From Coprobacillaceae bacterium UN01-12pH3A (lineage in GTDB: Bacteria; Bacillota_I; Bacilli_A; Erysipelotrichales; Coprobacillaceae), in contig JAQENU010000002.1 in the NCBI GenBank assembly GCA_027676805.1, positions 186,001 to 250,000 of the forward strand: DNA of 64,000 nucleotides. The letters are read 5' to 3'. This document shows positions 60,938-64,000 of the stretch, one piece after another. Positions within the stretch are counted from its first letter, which is position 1. Each line of letters opens with the position of its first letter. The translations under genes were made by a program, and so were the position numbers. The notes under the pieces were generated by a model. It was not told the origin of the DNA. It did no database searches and was given only the letters and a program-made list of their open reading frames with translations.

Positions 60938-61075
60938 ATGGATCGTAAAAATGATATACCAAAAAAGAATAATGAAGAAGCTAAGAAAACAGCCTACAAT
61001 AATCAATGGGTCAGCACTTCATTAGATAATTATCCGGATGACCGTGAACGCCGTGACGGACCCGGCGGGAACTAA
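60938..61075 (+). CDS. Small protein ending in a DGPGGN motif
   Basis: A 45-residue very polar protein (MDRKNDIPKKNNEEAK...) whose end, NYPDDRERRDGPGGN, is like small conserved proteins of Firmicutes with a terminal RxDGPGG. AAAGGAGG lies 8 nt before the ATG, and a strong terminator follows. It is probably a real but undescribed small protein, likely unstructured. Confidence 0.65.
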   Translation: MDRKNDIPKKNNEEAKKTAYNNQWVSTSLDNYPDDRERRDGPGGN

Positions 61076-61097
61076 GCGAAAGAGATTTCGCTTTTTT
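61074..61097 (+). terminator. Intrinsic terminator of the 45-residue ORF
   Basis: AAGCGAAA-GAGA-TTTCGCTT followed by T residues. Confidence 0.87.
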
Positions 61098-61149
61098 ATT
61101 TAACCTCTTTTAAAAAAAGGATTATAATAGAGGTAGAGGTGAATTGTAT

Positions 61150-61617
61150 ATGAATGAAATTAATCAATTATATCAAAAACATGTCGAACATGAATTGACA
61201 TTATCACAGACAAAGGAAAACGCACTGCTTCATAAAGATAAAGTAGAGATCAAGATTTTAGCGTTCCTATCTGATTTAGGAAATGTTGCCGATCAGTCTC
61301 AATGCTTCAGTTTTTGGGATAAATATGCTAAGGTTGATTCAAACGAATTAAAAGAAGCATATATCAATGGTTTGCAGATGCTGCTTTCGATTGGCTTTGA
61401 ACTGCATGTCGATGCCTTAAAAAATCAGGTGGAGCTTGAAAATAATTTATCTTTGCCTAAACAGTTCCTTAAGGTTTACGAAAGTGTGCTGAAGATTAAA
61501 ACAACCTTTAATTTTGAAGATTATCAAAACAGTATCGAAGATTATTTTTCTTTAGGCGCTAAATTAGGTTTTAGTTTCGAAGATATTTTAGCCCAATATC
61601 AACATACATTTAGGTAA
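61150..61617 (+). CDS. Helical protein of unknown function (DUF6809-like)
   Basis: A 155-residue all-helical protein (MNEINQLYQKHVEHELTLSQTKENALLHK..., FWDKYAKVDSNELKEAYINGLQMLLSIGFEL, YFSLGAKLGFSFEDI). The repeated pattern of an acidic helix then a Gly-x-x-x-Gly-like segment recalls DUF6809, but the match is from memory. The start at 61150 follows AGAGGTG. Its role is unknown. Confidence 0.55.
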   Translation: MNEINQLYQKHVEHELTLSQTKENALLHKDKVEIKILAFLSDLGNVADQSQCFSFWDKYAKVDSNELKEAYINGLQMLLSIGFELHVDALKNQVELENNLSLPKQFLKVYESVLKIKTTFNFEDYQNSIEDYFSLGAKLGFSFEDILAQYQHTFR

Positions 61618-61639
61618 TAGCTGAGCTATTATCTTTTTT
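61615..61639 (+). terminator. Intrinsic terminator
   Basis: TAATAGC-TGA-GCTATTA with a T run, overlapping the stop of the gene at 61150. Confidence 0.8.
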
Positions 61640-61686
61640 TATGGGATAACTCCTCCTAATTTGTCATATAATGTAATGGTGATAAT

Positions 61687-62145
61687 ATGAAAATTAAGTT
61701 ATTGATCTTTAATATCGCATTAAGCTTAGGCGGAGGTGCCTTAGTGGGCTTACTTATCCCTAATGCCGCTGCTACTTATGCTGCTTTGAATTTACCGGTT
61801 TTTGCACCTGCCGGCTACATCTTCCCCATTGTTTGGACAATCCTTTATCTTTTGATCGGGGTTTCAGGATATCTGATCATGGTTAGCGATCATCCGAATA
61901 AAAGCAAAGCGATCAAGCTGTATCTTGTTCAGCTATTGGTGAATTTCCTATGGCCATTTTTCTTTTTTACGATGCAGGCTTATCTTTTTTCATTCTTTTG
62001 GATCATCTTATTATGGCTGCTCGTTTTCTATCTTATTTTTCTTTTTTATGATATTGATGAAACGGCTTCTTATCTGCTTGTTCCCTATCTGCTTTGGATT
62101 ACCTTTGCCAGCATTTTAAATATTTGTATCTACTACATGAATTAA
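61687..62145 (+). CDS. tspO: TspO/MBR family protein
   Basis: A 152-residue, five-helix membrane protein: LPVFAPAGYIFPIVWTILYLLIGVSGYL, VNFLWPFFFF and VPYLLWITFASILN are the TspO marks, with the Trp and Asn residues of the porphyrin pocket. TspO proteins bind or break down porphyrins and respond to stress. The start has only a weak ribosome site (GGTGATA). Confidence 0.9.
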   Translation: MKIKLLIFNIALSLGGGALVGLLIPNAAATYAALNLPVFAPAGYIFPIVWTILYLLIGVSGYLIMVSDHPNKSKAIKLYLVQLLVNFLWPFFFFTMQAYLFSFFWIILLWLLVFYLIFLFYDIDETASYLLVPYLLWITFASILNICIYYMN

Positions 62146-62186
62146 TATGCTATACTGATAATAATTTAAAGCAAAGGAGAGACGTC

Positions 62187-62651
62187 ATGATCGAGACCAG
62201 ACACGTAAAACAAACAGAAATTTCACTTCTTTATACTTTAATTAAGGAATTAGGAGATTATTTAGGGGATGAGATTGAAATGGATGAAGCAGCTTTAGAA
62301 AAAGCGATATTCGTTGATCACAGCTGTCATTCATTCCTTGTTTTTCACGATCAAAAACCTTGCGGCTATGCCTTATATTATTATACTTTTTCTACAATGA
62401 CCGGTAAAAAAGGAATTTATCTGTTAGATTTGTATGTAAGAGAAAGTGCCCGTGGATTAGGATTGGGAAAAAAATTATTCATTGCTTTAGCGTCATTAGC
62501 TAAGCAAGAGGATTGCTGCCGCATCGACTGGGATTGTCTAAAATGGAATCAGGGAAGCATGGAAATGTATCGTGCAATCGGCGCTTCGATACGTGATGAC
62601 CATGAGTTCCTCCGTTTAGAACTGCCGCAGATTGAAGCTTTATTAAAGTAA
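62187..62651 (+). CDS. GNAT family N-acetyltransferase
   Basis: A 154-residue acetyltransferase with strand 4 and the acetyl-CoA loop IYLLDLYVRESARGLGLGKKLFIALASLA and the late SMEMYRAIGASIRDDHEFLRL. It is close to the diamine/polyamine N-acetyltransferase-like (SSAT-type) group. The start at 62187 follows AAAGGAGAG. Confidence 0.85.
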   Translation: MIETRHVKQTEISLLYTLIKELGDYLGDEIEMDEAALEKAIFVDHSCHSFLVFHDQKPCGYALYYYTFSTMTGKKGIYLLDLYVRESARGLGLGKKLFIALASLAKQEDCCRIDWDCLKWNQGSMEMYRAIGASIRDDHEFLRLELPQIEALLK

Positions 62652-62684
62652 AAGAGATTATCGATAGGCCTCGATAATCTCTTT
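62651..62684. terminator. Bidirectional intrinsic terminator
   Basis: AAAGAGATTATCGA / TCGATAATCTCTTT, a perfect 14-bp stem with a 6-nt loop and T/A runs on both sides. Confidence 0.88.
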
Positions 62685-62786
62685 TTGCACTTCTTTAATG
62701 ATCGCTAAAGTGAGTGCTTCTTCCTTCTCCTTTTGATAACGCTGACAAAATGTCTCCACATACTCATTGAATTCGCTCTGACTCAT
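62658..62786 (-). CDS. Small helical protein (42 residues)
   Basis: MSQSEFNEYVETFCQRYQKE... through EEALTLAIIKEVQKEIIEAYR, one amphipathic helix pair, with GAGGTG just upstream. Its last codons form part of the terminator hairpin. It lies between the acetyltransferase and the peptidase gene. It is likely expressed; the function is unknown. Confidence 0.5.
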   Translation of the reverse strand: MSQSEFNEYVETFCQRYQKEKEEALTLAIIKEVQKEIIEAYR

Positions 62787-62827
62787 TCTCTTCACCTCAT
62801 TGCTATTCTAGCAGACTTGTAAAAAAA

Positions 62828-64000
62828 TTACGGAGTCGAGGCCTCTGTCAATGTATTTTCATCAAAATAATCTTTAAATATTTCCAGACTTTCTTCTCCT
62901 AAGCCACGGATCAACATTTCTAAAAGATCTTTGGTTTTTGTCTCTGAATAGGCATAAGCTAAAAGATAGTCTTGAAGAATCGTCATCAATTTATCTTTGC
63001 CAAAACGATTGGCTAAACGGGTATACATCGATCCACCGCAAAAATACATAGCCTGTACATAACTGTTTTCATTAGGATATTCCCCATAGCTTTGATCGAT
63101 TCTTCCAATTTGTTCACTTAAACCATTCTCTGCCAGATACGTGGCGATGCTTTCGTCCAGCCAGGCTTCCTGATAACCATTATTTCCTACTATATTATAA
63201 AACCACTGATGAACTAATTCATGGCGGATCGTACTTTCATTTCCGTGCATGCTTTGCGAGATCATAATCAGCTGCGGATATTCCATTCCCTGCATTTCCA
63301 TATAAGTTTCCACAGTGTTCAAAGTTTGATAAGGATATCTGCCAAGCTGTATATTTAGATCCTTCGTTTCATTGATTAAAGTAATCAATGAACTGATTCC
63401 AATATTCTGATTAGCTGAATGGTAATAACTATTATATAGGATCCCGTCCTCAATTTGACTTACACATTGATAATCATTACCGATAACTAAGGCATAGTCG
63501 CGCACCGATGAAGCTTCATAGGTAACCGTTTTTTGACTTTCGCTTCTTGAAGTGTTTAATTTATCCCCGGTTCCGATAATGGTAAAATCATCAGGTGCAG
63601 TGATCGCTGCCGAATAATCTGCCACTTCGCTGTAAAAACATTCTCCATCACTAAAATAAGGTTCACTCACCCACTGCCCCTCTTCATAAACAGCTAGAAT
63701 CGGCAGACTGTTGCCTAAATAAAAATCGATGACCCCAGCTTTATTTTCCACATAACCATAGCGGGCATTCAGATGAGGAACATAAGCCTGATATTCCATT
63801 GAAAAAGTAAAGATTTCATTAGGAGCTAACGGTGTATTTAGGATAACCTCAACTGCGGTCGGATCGTCAAGACGTCTATAGTCAAGGGGTTCACCGGTAC
63901 TGGTTCTCACATTTTGAATGAGACTCATGCCGCCATCTTTTTCATCTTTGAACTGGCTGGGATAATCTCTAAACACGATTTCGTTCCATATATCCTGAGA
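62828..64000 (-). CDS. M1 family zinc metallopeptidase (5' end outside window)
   Basis: At least 390 C-terminal residues; the frame is open to the right edge. Zinc site HELVHQWFYN and the downstream Glu in WLDESIATY give HExxH-x18-E, and QGMEYPQ stands in the place of the GxMEN exopeptidase motif. The part before is the M1 N-terminal beta domain. It is an aminopeptidase-like enzyme, probably exported or membrane-bound, but the signal part is not visible. The first in-frame GTG at 63976 is not a real start. Confidence 0.9.
   Translation of the reverse strand, partial: SQDIWNEIVFRDYPSQFKDEKDGGMSLIQNVRTSTGEPLDYRRLDDPTAVEVILNTPLAPNEIFTFSMEYQAYVPHLNARYGYVENKAGVIDFYLGNSLPILAVYEEGQWVSEPYFSDGECFYSEVADYSAAITAPDDFTIIGTGDKLNTSRSESQKTVTYEASSVRDYALVIGNDYQCVSQIEDGILYNSYYHSANQNIGISSLITLINETKDLNIQLGRYPYQTLNTVETYMEMQGMEYPQLIMISQSMHGNESTIRHELVHQWFYNIVGNNGYQEAWLDESIATYLAENGLSEQIGRIDQSYGEYPNENSYVQAMYFCGGSMYTRLANRFGKDKLMTILQDYLLAYAYSETKTKDLLEMLIRGLGEESLEIFKDYFDENTLTEASTP

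Overview
The window looks like the chromosome of a low-GC, Gram-positive gut anaerobe (Firmicutes; the protein flavour suggests Erysipelotrichia or a related class, but no marker here fixes the genus). Pointers are a desulfoferrodoxin-type superoxide reductase, lipoprotein signal peptides, ECF-type and fused GlnPQ-type transporters, ABC-F, MurR/RpiR and Rrf2 regulators, and AT-rich intergenic DNA with strong Shine-Dalgarno sites. Most of it is ordinary core and housekeeping DNA, interrupted by two accessory regions.

Layout. 1-1752: ECF transporter genes with a DUF4430 lipoprotein. 1913-6546: amidase, superoxide reductase, ABC-F ATPase and a P-type-ATPase-like membrane protein that has lost its catalytic half. 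6691-8580: TetR regulator and divergent alpha/beta hydrolase with two palindromic operators. 8574-17212: MFS, leucyl aminopeptidase, RF3, HAD phosphatase, YdcF and a GrpB/flavin-binding fusion. 17268-17424: tRNA-Glu and tRNA-Trp. 17541-19522: small proteins and an EAL phosphodiesterase.

19658-28976 is the most interesting region. A six-gene minus-strand surface operon (Rrf2 regulator, 1582-residue BspA-type leucine-rich-repeat protein, two other exported proteins and two paralogous membrane-anchored proteins) is separated from a XerD-like tyrosine recombinase by about 240 bp. That gap is bounded by near-identical 22-bp inverted repeats (27878-27899 and 28097-28118). Between them lie an intrinsic terminator and promoter-like sequences that, in this assembly, point away from the operon. 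I read this as a recombinase-controlled invertible promoter (phase switch), captured in the OFF state.

About 30.4-42.0 kb is a horizontally acquired element. Its backbone (30469-37504) is strikingly GC-rich and carries a serine recombinase, TnpW, a DnaC-like loader, a replisome organiser, a small Cys-rich protein, a MobP-type relaxase, MobC, an HTH protein and a sigma-like factor, with a candidate oriT. The AT-rich cargo (37709-41750) holds a methyltransferase, a frameshifted XRE gene and a tet(32)/tet(O)/tet(W)-group ribosomal protection gene with a complete leader-peptide attenuator, plus remnants of a sigma gene and of a P-loop gene. No type IV secretion genes are present, so it should be mobilisable but not self-transmissible.

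42.0-64 kb returns to chromosome: a RelE/ParE-type toxin-antitoxin pair whose toxin lacks a normal start codon; a UDG-like protein; a sugar locus (PTS IIC, RpiR regulator, two Gfo/Idh/MocA dehydrogenases, an HbpS-like protein); Nudix and CD3324 genes behind an unusual hairpin; a ceramidase-like protein; a WYL regulator, a MerR-GyrI regulator and DUF genes; a ChbG deacetylase; an amino-acid ABC transporter with its own Rrf2 regulator and a palindrome over its promoter; TspO; acetyltransferases; and the 3' part of an M1 metallopeptidase. No CRISPR array, rRNA, prophage or recognised defence system was seen.
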